In this document: positions 7,479 to 14,232 of the stretch, in pieces
Layout of the letters: each line of letters starts with the position of its first letter
Numbering within the stretch: the first letter of the stretch is position 1
Origin: Proteobacteria bacterium SG_bin6
Lineage (GTDB): Bacteria > Pseudomonadota > Alphaproteobacteria > Sphingomonadales > Sphingomonadaceae
Assembly (NCBI GenBank): GCA_002083435.1
Contig: LWDJ01000041.1
Coordinates: 1-22,377, forward strand
Length of the DNA: 22,377 nt
Direction: 5' to 3'
Made by a program: the position numbers and the translations under genes
The notes under the pieces: generated by a model
What the model saw: the letters and a program-made list of their open reading frames with translations, nothing else
Databases searched by the model: none
What the model was told of the DNA's origin: nothing

Positions 7479-8815
7479 CGCTGCCCCTTCGCGTCTTGCA
7501 GCTGATTCTGGGTGGTGAGCGCGATGTCCTGCGCGCGGATCCAGTCGGTCGAGTTGGGCGGCAGCCCGGCGAGCGCCCCGCGCGCGGCGGTGGCGGCGGT
7601 TCGCAGATCGCCGGTCAAGGTCGCGCGCTCGGCGGTGGCGAGCAAGGCCCGCGCGGTATCGCCCTTGCGCTCATAGACCACCCCCAGCTGATACCAGGCG
7701 AAGGGATTATCCTGATCGCGCGCCACCGCCAGCCGCAGCACCTTCTCCGCCTCGGCGAAATTGGCCTGGTTCTCGGTGGCGATCAGCGCATGGCCGAAGG
7801 TCGTCAGGATCAGCGGCGCGTTGGTCGCCTGCGATGCCTCGCGCAGCGGCGCGAGCGCGGCGAGCGGCTGGCCCGATTCGAGCAGGATTTGCCCCCGAAT
7901 CTCCAGGAAATAAGGATCGTGCGGCGCGGCGGTGATCAGCGCCTGGGTCTCCTCATCGGCTTTCTCGGGATAGCCGCTTTTGTGATAGGCATAGGCGCGG
8001 GCGTAATGCGCGTAGAGGCTCTGGTCAGTGGGCGGATATTTGCGCAGCGTCACCTCGGCATCGTCCGCATAGCCGGCGAGCTTCGCCTTCACCCGGCGGA
8101 AGCGCTCCTCAAGATTGCCATCGAGCGGCTTGCCCCAGGCCGGGTTGGTCTTGAGCGTGTCAGTGAGGTTGGCGATGCGGTCGCTCGACACCGGGTGGTC
8201 GAGCAGGAAGCTGTCCTTGCGGCTGATGCCGTAGCGATATTCAAGCGCGGTGAGCTTGGTGAAGAAGCTCAGATAGCCCTTGCCGGTGATCCCGGCGCCG
8301 TTCAGGAAACGTGCGCCGGCGGCATCGGCCGAGGCCTCCTGATCGCGCGAAAAGGCCAGATACTTGCCGAGCGCCGCCTGTTGCCCCGCCGCGATCGCGC
8401 CCGCCGCGCCCTCACCCGATCCGGCGGCGGCGGCGGCGATGCCGATGAGCAGCGACAGAATCTGAATGCCGAGCGCCGGCTTATACCCCCGGTCGGCGAG
8501 CGGCACATGCCCGCCGACCACGTGGCCGAGTTCGTGCGCGATCACGCCCTGCACTTCGTTGGCGCTGTCCGCCGCCTGCAAGGTGCCTGAATTGACGAAG
8601 ACGATTTGCCCGCCGGCGACAAAGGCGTTGATCGACGAATCGCCGACCAGCACGACCTGCACGTCCTTGGGGTTGAGCCCCGCCGCCACGATCAGCGGCT
8701 TGGACATGTCGGCGAGCAGCGCCTCGGTCTCGGCGTCGCGCAAGATCGACTGGGCGAGCGCTGCCTGCGGCACCAGCGCGAGCAGCAACATCAGCACGGC
8801 GGCGAGTTTCTTCAT
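7475..8815 (-). CDS. M48-family periplasmic metalloprotease with TPR region (BepA-like)
   Basis: The 446-residue product has a signal peptide (MKKLAAVLMLLLALVPQAALA, cleavage likely after residue 21) and an M48 peptidase domain with zinc motif HELGH (94-98) and third ligand Glu160 in SRDQEASAD. A C-terminal half of TPR-like helices contains YAHYARAYAYHKSGYPEKAD, LLESGQPLAALAPLREA and FAWYQLGVVYERKGDTARA. This matches the BepA/YfgC class of envelope chaperone-proteases that monitor outer-membrane protein and LPS-transport assembly. A further in-frame ATG at 8833 has an AGGA four bases upstream and cannot be excluded, but the 8815 start gives a cleaner signal peptide. The gene is coupled to the DsbA-like gene by an ATGA overlap, making a plausible envelope quality-control pair. 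The 59-base gap to rsfS suggests a separate promoter or operon read-through. Confidence 0.93.
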   Translation of the reverse strand: MKKLAAVLMLLLALVPQAALAQSILRDAETEALLADMSKPLIVAAGLNPKDVQVVLVGDSSINAFVAGGQIVFVNSGTLQAADSANEVQGVIAHELGHVVGGHVPLADRGYKPALGIQILSLLIGIAAAAAGSGEGAAGAIAAGQQAALGKYLAFSRDQEASADAAGARFLNGAGITGKGYLSFFTKLTALEYRYGISRKDSFLLDHPVSSDRIANLTDTLKTNPAWGKPLDGNLEERFRRVKAKLAGYADDAEVTLRKYPPTDQSLYAHYARAYAYHKSGYPEKADEETQALITAAPHDPYFLEIRGQILLESGQPLAALAPLREASQATNAPLILTTFGHALIATENQANFAEAEKVLRLAVARDQDNPFAWYQLGVVYERKGDTARALLATAERATLTGDLRTAATAARGALAGLPPNSTDWIRAQDIALTTQNQLQDAKGQR

Positions 8816-8874
8816 CGCCCCGCTATCGGCCATTTTGTCCTACGCTTCAACGCTGCTGCGGGCGGCGCCCGGCC

Positions 8875-9267
8875 TTAATGCGCGCTATCGGTCGCAACCG
8901 GGGCATCACCGAACGCCCACATCCGCTCCAGATTGTAGAAGCTGCGCACTTCGGGGCGGAACAGGTGGACGATCACGTCGCCCGCGTCGATCAGCACCCA
9001 GTCCGCCGCCGGCAGACCCTCGACGCGCACCGGACGGCCGAATTCGGCCTTGATCTTCTCGGTAAGCTTCGAGGCCATCGACGCGACCTGGCGGGTCGAG
9101 CGGCCGCTCGCGATCACCATGTGATCGGCGATGCTCGATTTGCCCGCGAGCGGGATCGAAATGGTATCGACCGCCTGGTCGTCGTCGAGCGACGTCAGGA
9201 CGAGCCGATGCAGCGCCTCGACGCTTTCGGCGTCGGGCGAACGATAGGCTTGGGGGGATGAGGCCAA
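8875..9267 (-). CDS. rsfS: Ribosome silencing factor RsfS
   Basis: RsfS (RsfA/YbeB) binds ribosomal protein uL14 and blocks subunit joining when nutrients are scarce. The 130-residue protein shows the family core: a helix LHRLVLTSLDDDQAVD, strand segment SSIADHMVIASGRSTRQV, LTEKIKAEFGRP and DWVLIDAGDVIVHLF plus RPEVRSFYNLERMW. The frame is open to 9342, inside nadD, but no good start lies there. I chose TTG 9267 because AGGAG lies five bases upstream (9273-9277 on the opposite strand), overlapping the nadD stop. The gap to nadD is only eight bases, so translation is probably coupled. rlmH, which commonly follows rsfS, is absent; an M48 protease gene follows instead. Confidence 0.95.
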   Translation of the reverse strand: MASSPQAYRSPDAESVEALHRLVLTSLDDDQAVDTISIPLAGKSSIADHMVIASGRSTRQVASMASKLTEKIKAEFGRPVRVEGLPAADWVLIDAGDVIVHLFRPEVRSFYNLERMWAFGDAPVATDSAH

Positions 9268-9275
9268 GGGAACTC

Positions 9276-9911
9276 CTAGGTTGAAGACTCGCCCTTGCGG
9301 ACAAGCGTGTCGCCAAGATGGGAAAGAAAGTGGCGCTGCCAAGCGGGGTCTGCGGCGCGCAGCCGCGTTGCGGAGGTATCGTCAGGGCGAAAGCGCAACA
9401 GCACGAGCGCCGGCAAGCTCCACCGCGTCCACTGTCGAGCCTGGTATGCGGGGTGGACGAAGCGCCGCAACCAACCCATCGCGGGGGCCGCGCGGGCGGC
9501 GCCATCATAACCCGGGCGGGCGATCACGGCAATGGGCACGCGGTGCGCGATCCGCCGCCAGCCGCGCCATTGGTGGAACTGGGCGAGATTATCGGCGCCC
9601 ATCAGCCAGATGAACTGATGCCGGGTATAAAGCCGGGTGAGCTTGTCGATGGTGTCGACGGTGTAGCGGGTGCCGAGCCGGCATTCGATCTCGGTCACGC
9701 GGATCGGCGCCGCGCGCGCCATCCGCCGCGCGGAAGCCAGTCGCACGCCGAGCGGCGCCATGTCCGGCCGCCCCTCCTTCAGCGGATTGCCGGGCGAGAC
9801 CAGCCACCACACTTCGTCCAGGTCGAGCGCGGTATGCGCCGCCATGCTGATCGCGCGGTGCCCCTGATGCGCCGGGTTGAACGAGCCGCCGAGCAGGCCG
9901 ATCCGCCTCAT
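9276..9911 (-). CDS. nadD: Nicotinate-nucleotide adenylyltransferase NadD
   Basis: NadD adenylates nicotinate mononucleotide to deamido-NAD, a step in NAD biosynthesis that is usually essential. The 211-residue protein carries the nucleotidyltransferase signature GGSFNPAHQGH (8-18), a WWLVSPGNPLKE segment and FIWLMGADNLAQFHQW in the middle. Its C-terminal DDTSATRLR (177-185) corresponds to the ISSTxxR motif. Its ATG overlaps the stop of the ParE-like toxin gene by four bases (ATGA, 9908-9911). rsfS follows eight bases after its stop. The proA...nadD-rsfS order is classical; the toxin-antitoxin pair between proA and nadD is not. Confidence 0.97.
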   Translation of the reverse strand: MRRIGLLGGSFNPAHQGHRAISMAAHTALDLDEVWWLVSPGNPLKEGRPDMAPLGVRLASARRMARAAPIRVTEIECRLGTRYTVDTIDKLTRLYTRHQFIWLMGADNLAQFHQWRGWRRIAHRVPIAVIARPGYDGAARAAPAMGWLRRFVHPAYQARQWTRWSLPALVLLRFRPDDTSATRLRAADPAWQRHFLSHLGDTLVRKGESST

Positions 9912-10195
9912 AGCTGCTGCTGCCTATCGCGGGTGTGGTGCAACAGGCGCAGGATGCGAATGCCCCCGCCTTCGGGCCGATAAAAAATCAGATAAGGCGT
10001 GCGCTCGACGCGCCATTTGCGGATCGTCCGCTCGGAAACGAGGCTGCCAAGCAAGGGATTGGCGGCCAACAACCGGCCGGCGGCGACGGCTGCTTCAGCG
10101 ATGCGCATCGCGGCGCGCGGATCGCACTCGCGATAAAATCGGTCGAGTTCAGCCAAGTCCCGCTGGGCGGGACTTGACCAGGAGGCACGGCTCAT
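9908..10195 (-). CDS. ParE/RelE-superfamily toxin
   Basis: The 95-residue protein fits the RelE/ParE fold. It has an N-terminal SSPAQRDLAELDRFY helix, central AANPLLGSLVSERTIRKWRV, a PYLIFYRP strand and a C-terminal IRILRLLHHTRD, which is the typical last-strand motif of ParE toxins. ParE proteins inhibit DNA gyrase while RelE proteins cleave mRNA; the family resemblance here is closer to ParE, but the target is not proven. Its start overlaps the antitoxin stop (ATGA, 10192-10195) and its stop overlaps the nadD start (ATGA, 9908-9911), so it is wedged tightly between the antitoxin and an essential housekeeping gene. The key residues look intact and nothing indicates decay. Activity is not shown by sequence. 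Confidence 0.88.
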   Translation of the reverse strand: MSRASWSSPAQRDLAELDRFYRECDPRAAMRIAEAAVAAGRLLAANPLLGSLVSERTIRKWRVERTPYLIFYRPEGGGIRILRLLHHTRDRQQQL

Positions 10196-10446
10196 GCGGC
10201 GTCTTTAGTCACGCGGAGCCCGGCGACCCACGCCTCCACCTCTTCCTGCGTCAAATAATCGCCGCGCTCGATCGCGTCCTCGCCCTCCTGCAGGAAGGCG
10301 TCGAAAGCGGTCTCCTCCTCGACGAAGCGCTTGATCGCTTTGGCGACGAGCCAGGCGCGGCTGCGTTCGCGCTTCGCGGCGAGCGCGTCGAGCGCGGCGA
10401 GCGTCTCGGCGTCGAGGCGGGCGGTGATGACGGCGGTCTTGCTCAT
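10192..10446 (-). CDS. CopG/ParD-type ribbon-helix-helix antitoxin
   Basis: The 84-residue protein has an N-terminal ribbon-helix-helix DNA-binding domain, with strand TAVITARLDAETLAALDALA and helix SRAWLVAKAIKRFVEEE. An acidic C-terminal tail follows (AFDAFLQEGEDAIERGDYLTQEEVEAWVAGL) that would wrap the toxin. It should neutralise the downstream ParE-like toxin and repress its own promoter. The frame is open far upstream inside proA, but the family begins at MSKTAVITARL, so I chose ATG 10446. The gene begins 32 bases after the proA stop and overlaps the toxin start by four bases. Direct repeats sit on its start codon and just upstream. Confidence 0.9.
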   Translation of the reverse strand: MSKTAVITARLDAETLAALDALAAKRERSRAWLVAKAIKRFVEEETAFDAFLQEGEDAIERGDYLTQEEVEAWVAGLRVTKDAA

Positions 10447-10460
10447 GTATTCACATGTAT
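10444..10460 (-). promoter_or_regulatory. Putative antitoxin operator: two 7-bp direct repeats over the start
   Basis: On the plus strand CATGTAT occurs at 10444-10450 and again at 10454-10460, separated by TCA, a 10-bp period that puts both copies on the same DNA face. The first copy contains the antitoxin start codon. The second overlaps a possible -10 (TATACA on the minus strand, 10461-10456) whose partner TTGAAG lies at 10482-10477, a 15-bp spacing that is shorter than ideal. Ribbon-helix-helix antitoxins bind short tandem sites of this kind, so autoregulation is a reasonable inference. If this promoter is used, the mRNA would be almost leaderless. Confidence 0.5.
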
Positions 10461-10478
10461 ACGCGAGCAGCCAAGGCT

Positions 10479-11723
10479 TCAAGGCCGGACCTGTCCCGTC
10501 CCCCGCCCCACCCACTTGTAGGTCGTCAACCCTTCCAGCGCGACTGGCCCCCGCGCGTGGAGCCGGCCGGTCGCGATGCCGATCTCGGCGCCCAGCCCGA
10601 ACTCGCCGCCATCGGCGAACTGGGTGGAGGCGTTCCACAGCACGATCGCCGCGTCGACCTCGGCCAAAAAGCGTTCCGCCGCGCCCGTATCGGCCGCGAC
10701 GATCGCCTCGGTATGGCCCGAGCCATGCCGCGCGATATGGGCGAGCGCGCCTTCGAGCCCATCGACCAGCGCGACCGAAGCGATCGGTTCGAGATATTCG
10801 GTGTCCCAGTCGGCCGGCGTCGCCGGGGCCACCGCCGAGTCCATCGCCTGGATCGCGGCGTCCCCACGCAACGCGCAGCCCGCCGCGCGCAGCGCCGCGA
10901 CCAGCCCCGCGGCCGCCGGATAGGCCCGGTCGATCAGCAGTGTCTCCATCGCCCCGCACACCCCCGGGCGCCGCAATTTGGCGTTGATCGCGATGCGCTC
11001 GGCCATTCCAGGCTCGGCCGAGGCGTGGATGAAAACGTGGTTGATGCCATCAAGATGCGCGAGCACCGGCACCCGCGCCTCGGCCTGCACCCGCGCGACG
11101 AGCCCCTTGCCGCCGCGCGGTACGATCAGGTCGATCTGGCCCGCCGCCGCCAGCATCGCGCCAACCAGCGCCCGGTCGCTGCCGGGCACGAGTTGCACGG
11201 CCTCGACCGGCAATCCCGTTGCCGCAAGGCCCGCGACGAAGGCCGCGTGCAGCGCGGCGTTGCTCGAGAGCGCCTCCGAACCGCCCCGGAGGATCGCGGC
11301 GTTGCCCGACATGACGCACAAAGCCGCCGCATCGGCGGTGACGTTGGGCCGGCTTTCATAGATGAGCCCGATCACCCCGATCGGCACCCGTGCCCGCTCC
11401 AGCACGATACCGCTGGGCGCGGTGCGACGGTCGATCACCGCGCCGACCGGATCGTCAAGCCCTGCCACCGCCTCGATCCCTGCGGCGATCCCCTCCAGCC
11501 GCGCGGGATCGAGCCGCAACCGATCGCGCAGCGCCGGGCTGAGTGCCGTGGCCCCGGCCATATCCTCGGCATTGGCGGCCAGGATCGTGCCGGCCCGCCT
11601 GCGCACTTCCCCGGCAGCGGCGCTCAGCCCCTCGGCCTTGGCGGCGGTGGGGAGCCGCGCGAGCGTCTGGCTCGCGGCATGGGCGCGGGCAGCGAGGTCG
11701 GCGATGATCGCGGCGGCGGACAT
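10479..11723 (-). CDS. proA: Glutamate-5-semialdehyde dehydrogenase ProA
   Basis: ProA reduces gamma-glutamyl phosphate to glutamate-5-semialdehyde in proline biosynthesis. The 414-residue protein matches the usual length and carries the family segments PIGVIGLIYESRPNVTADA (114-132), CVMSGNAAILRGGSEA (136-151), the LIVPRGGKGLV loop (199-209) and the catalytic cysteine in RRPGVCGAMETLL (Cys256). The C-terminus ends with GPVALEGLTTYKWVGRG, which is diagnostic. The ATG at 11723 faces the DUF3667 gene across a 78-base divergent gap that must hold both promoters. proB is not adjacent upstream within the window. The toxin-antitoxin pair, nadD and rsfS follow on the same strand. Confidence 0.98.
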   Translation of the reverse strand: MSAAAIIADLAARAHAASQTLARLPTAAKAEGLSAAAGEVRRRAGTILAANAEDMAGATALSPALRDRLRLDPARLEGIAAGIEAVAGLDDPVGAVIDRRTAPSGIVLERARVPIGVIGLIYESRPNVTADAAALCVMSGNAAILRGGSEALSSNAALHAAFVAGLAATGLPVEAVQLVPGSDRALVGAMLAAAGQIDLIVPRGGKGLVARVQAEARVPVLAHLDGINHVFIHASAEPGMAERIAINAKLRRPGVCGAMETLLIDRAYPAAAGLVAALRAAGCALRGDAAIQAMDSAVAPATPADWDTEYLEPIASVALVDGLEGALAHIARHGSGHTEAIVAADTGAAERFLAEVDAAIVLWNASTQFADGGEFGLGAEIGIATGRLHARGPVALEGLTTYKWVGRGTGQVRP

Positions 11724-11801
11724 TCGCCTTCGCTACCAGCCGACGCGGATCGCGCAAGATCATGTCGCCTCTGGCACGCCAAGCTGTTATCGCTGTGCGC
11801 C

Positions 11802-12953
11802 ATGCAAGGGGGATTCGAAGCCGCCGGTGATCTCGCGACCGGCACCTTGATCGGCCACGCGCTCGACGGCGCTGGTCACGGTGCGGTGGGCGAGCACGGC
11901 CATGGCCGCTGCCTGAACTGCCAGGCAACCCTCCAAGGCGAGTTCTGCCATGATTGCGGGCAGGCGGCGCACGTTCACCGCACGCTTTGGTCGATCGTCC
12001 ATGACCTGCTGCACGGCGTCTATCATTTCGAAGGAAAGATTTGGACGACGCTGCCGCTGCTCTTCTACAAGCCAGGCAGCCTGACGCGACGCTTCATCGC
12101 CGGCGAGCGCGCGAAATTCGTTTCCCCGCTCGCGCTGTTCCTGTTCTCGGTGTTCCTGATAGTCGCGACGTTCGAGAGCATCGGCGGCCCACTCTTCGAC
12201 GCCGAGGGCGATTCGAAGCAGGTGCGTGCGAACACGCAGATGTCGGTTCCCGAACTGGACAAGCAACGCGCCCTATCAGTGGCGCAACGCGACCGCGCGC
12301 AGGCCGAAATGGCCGCGCTGAAGGCGCAAGCCGCGCGGGTGGAAGCCACCGGCGGCGGCGAAGCGGCGATAGAGGCGCGTGTCGACGCGTTGGATAAGCG
12401 GATCAACAAGCTGGACGAGGATATCGACGGGATCGACACCGCCAAATCCCTGCTTGGCGGCGGCAAGGATTTCGAGAAAGGCTTCAAGGACGGGATGAAC
12501 GCCGGCAAGATCAATATCCATACCGGCAGCGAGACACTGGACGCAAGGATCAAGAAGGCTGCCGAGAATCCCAAGTTATTTTTCTACAAGCTGCAGTCCA
12601 GCGCTTATAAATATAGCTGGATGCTGATCCCGATATCACTGCCATTCATCTGGTTGCTGTTTGCCTTCCGGCGCGATGTCGGCCCCTATGATCATGCGAT
12701 CTTCGCGATCTATTCGCTGTCGGCGATGACACTGGGCGTCGTCGGCCTGAGCGTGCTGCGCGCGATCGGCATCCCCACGCCCATCATCGCGACGATCTTC
12801 GCCTTCGGTCCACCGCTGCATATCTACAAGCAGCTGCGCGGTGCGTATCGCATCGGCCGCTTCGGCGCGGCCTGGCGTACCGTTGTGCTACTGCTCAGCG
12901 CGATCTTCTCCGGCACGTTGTTCTTCATTGCCATCCTCAACGTCATCGCCTGA
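11802..12953 (+). CDS. DUF3667 membrane protein with N-terminal zinc ribbon
   Basis: The function is unknown. The 383-residue protein has a four-cysteine zinc ribbon, CLNC(37-40) and CHDC(49-52), followed by HVHRTLWSIVHDLLHGVYHFEGK and a TLPLLFYKPGSLTRRFIAGERAKFVSP block that defines DUF3667. A first membrane segment spans about 107-125. Residues about 150-212 are charged and heptad-like, probably a coiled coil (SVPELDKQRALSVAQRDRAQ...). Three to four more hydrophobic segments occur at about 273-289, 298-320, 325-338 and 360-380. The frame is open to 10455 but most of that is proA antisense; ATG 11802 fits the family start, although no clear ribosome-binding site is visible. The Nudix gene follows 11 bases after the stop. 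A membrane-associated adaptor role is possible but unsupported. Confidence 0.88.
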   Translation: MQGGFEAAGDLATGTLIGHALDGAGHGAVGEHGHGRCLNCQATLQGEFCHDCGQAAHVHRTLWSIVHDLLHGVYHFEGKIWTTLPLLFYKPGSLTRRFIAGERAKFVSPLALFLFSVFLIVATFESIGGPLFDAEGDSKQVRANTQMSVPELDKQRALSVAQRDRAQAEMAALKAQAARVEATGGGEAAIEARVDALDKRINKLDEDIDGIDTAKSLLGGGKDFEKGFKDGMNAGKINIHTGSETLDARIKKAAENPKLFFYKLQSSAYKYSWMLIPISLPFIWLLFAFRRDVGPYDHAIFAIYSLSAMTLGVVGLSVLRAIGIPTPIIATIFAFGPPLHIYKQLRGAYRIGRFGAAWRTVVLLLSAIFSGTLFFIAILNVIA

Positions 12954-12964
12954 TCGCGCCCGAC

Positions 12965-13711
12965 GTGACCGAAGCCATCCCCGCCGCGACGCTGGTGCTG
13001 TTTCGAGAAAATGCAGGTGGGCCGCCAGAACTGCTGATCGTCGAACGCGGGCGGGGGCTCGCCTTCGCCGGCGGTGCGCTGGTCTTCCCCGGCGGCCGGA
13101 TCGACGCCGAGGACGAAGCGCTCGCGCTGCAGCTTGCGTCCGGTGACCCAATCGGGGCCGCGCGCATCGCCGCCTTGCGCGAACTGATCGAGGAAACCGG
13201 GATCGCGCTGGGGCTGTCCCCCGCGCCGGACGCCACCAAGATCGCGCGGCTGCGCGCGGCGCTGCACGCGGGCGAGCCCTTTGGCGCGCTGCTGGAGCGC
13301 CACGGCGTAACGCTCAGGCTCGACGCGCTCGTGCCGTTCGCGCGCTGGCGCCCGGCTCATGCGAATATGCGTATTTTCGACACGCATTTCTTCATCGCCA
13401 CCGCGCCAGCCGATGCCACGCCGATCGCCGACGGCACCGAAAGCGTCCGTGCCTTCTGGGCGAGCGCCGCCACGGTGCTCGCGGAAGCCGATGCCGGGCG
13501 CGCGAGCCTGATCTTTCCCACCCGCCGCAATCTGGAACGGCTGGCGCGCTTCGCCAGCTTCGCCGAGGCCGCCGCCGACGCGCGCACCCATCCGATCGAG
13601 ACGATCACCCCCTGGATCGAGCGGCGCGGCGACGCCGACTTTCTCTGCATCCCCGAAGGGCTCGGCTATCCGGTGACGGCGGAAGCACTGGACGGCGCGC
13701 GGCGCGCGTAA
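12965..13711 (+). CDS. Nudix hydrolase, NUDT19-like
   Basis: Nudix enzymes cleave nucleoside diphosphates linked to another group. The 248-residue product begins with strand ATLVLFRE and ELLIVERG, then FAGGALVFPGGRIDAED (about 35-50) and, after an insertion of roughly 18 residues, AALRELIEETGIALG (69-83). The two halves make a Nudix box in which the usual spacing is expanded between the GG-R part and the REL-EE-G part. That split box, the overall length and FARWRPAHANMRIFDTHFFIA resemble NUDT19/RP2p proteins, which in eukaryotes act on CoA derivatives; substrate transfer to this protein is inference. It starts with GTG 11 bases after the DUF3667 stop, without a clear ribosome-binding site, so the two are probably co-transcribed. 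It converges with sodC with only six bases between stops. Confidence 0.88.
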   Translation: MTEAIPAATLVLFRENAGGPPELLIVERGRGLAFAGGALVFPGGRIDAEDEALALQLASGDPIGAARIAALRELIEETGIALGLSPAPDATKIARLRAALHAGEPFGALLERHGVTLRLDALVPFARWRPAHANMRIFDTHFFIATAPADATPIADGTESVRAFWASAATVLAEADAGRASLIFPTRRNLERLARFASFAEAAADARTHPIETITPWIERRGDADFLCIPEGLGYPVTAEALDGARRA

Positions 13712-13717
13712 TGCCGC

Positions 13718-14230
13718 TTACTTCGCGAACACCCCGCACGCGACGCGCCCGCCGCTATTGCCCGAAGGATCGGTCATCAGATCGTCGCGCCCGGCATGGA
13801 CCACCATCGCCGCGCCATCGGTGTCGAGCAGCCCGGCGAGCGTGCCCTTTGGGATCACCGCGCCCAGCGTCCCGCGCCCGTCCTTGCCGATGATGAGGTT
13901 CGGCAAGTCGCCCTCATGCGGCCCCGCCGGGTTCATCGAGCCATGCTTGGTGCCAAGCGGGTTCCAATGGCCACCGGCGGTCGTGAAATCGGGCGCATCG
14001 CACTGGCCGACCGTGTGGACATGGGCGCCGTGCTGCCCCTCGGGCAAACCGCGGACATCGACCGTTACCCGCAGGCCCTGCTTCACCTCCCGCGCGGTGG
14101 CGCGACCGACCTCCTTGCCGTCGGCGGTGCGCAGGGTCGCGGTCGCGACTTCAGGCGCCGGCTTGCGCTCGGCGAGCGCGGTGGCGGACAGGGTGAGACC
14201 GAAAGCGGCGGCGATAACCACGTTGCGCAT
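13718..14230 (-). CDS. sodC: Periplasmic Cu/Zn superoxide dismutase
   Basis: SodC converts periplasmic superoxide to peroxide and oxygen. The 170-residue precursor has a signal peptide (MRNVVIAAAFGLTLSATALA, cleavage after residue 20). Copper and zinc ligands are visible in GAHVHTVGQC (His70, His72), GGHWNPLGTKHG (His88, His96), GPHEGDLPN (His105) and MVVHAGRDD (His145), and Cys77 and Cys165 would form the conserved disulfide. The C-terminal GNSGGRVACGVF is typical. Two ATGs compete: 14236 overlaps the dehydrogenase stop as ATGA but lies one base from AAGGAG, whereas 14230 has seven bases of spacing to the same AAGGAG, so I chose 14230. It follows the aldehyde dehydrogenase gene with coupled geometry. 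Confidence 0.97.
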   Translation of the reverse strand: MRNVVIAAAFGLTLSATALAERKPAPEVATATLRTADGKEVGRATAREVKQGLRVTVDVRGLPEGQHGAHVHTVGQCDAPDFTTAGGHWNPLGTKHGSMNPAGPHEGDLPNLIIGKDGRGTLGAVIPKGTLAGLLDTDGAAMVVHAGRDDLMTDPSGNSGGRVACGVFAK

Positions 14231-14232
14231 CG

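Noticed and set aside
6129..7505. 458-codon open frame running through manA's end, the REP-like pair and the DsbA-like gene
   Set aside because: It spans the 3' end of one real gene, a non-coding repeat pair and the antisense of another; composition is typical of a shadow frame.
8859..8871. Terminator between rsfS and the M48 gene
   Set aside because: CGGGC/GCCCG makes only a 5-bp stem with a three-base loop, overlaps the region of the rsfS end and has no T-run.
10455..11801. Upstream extension of the DUF3667 frame across proA antisense
   Set aside because: The extension is antisense to ProA; the DUF3667 family begins near 11802.
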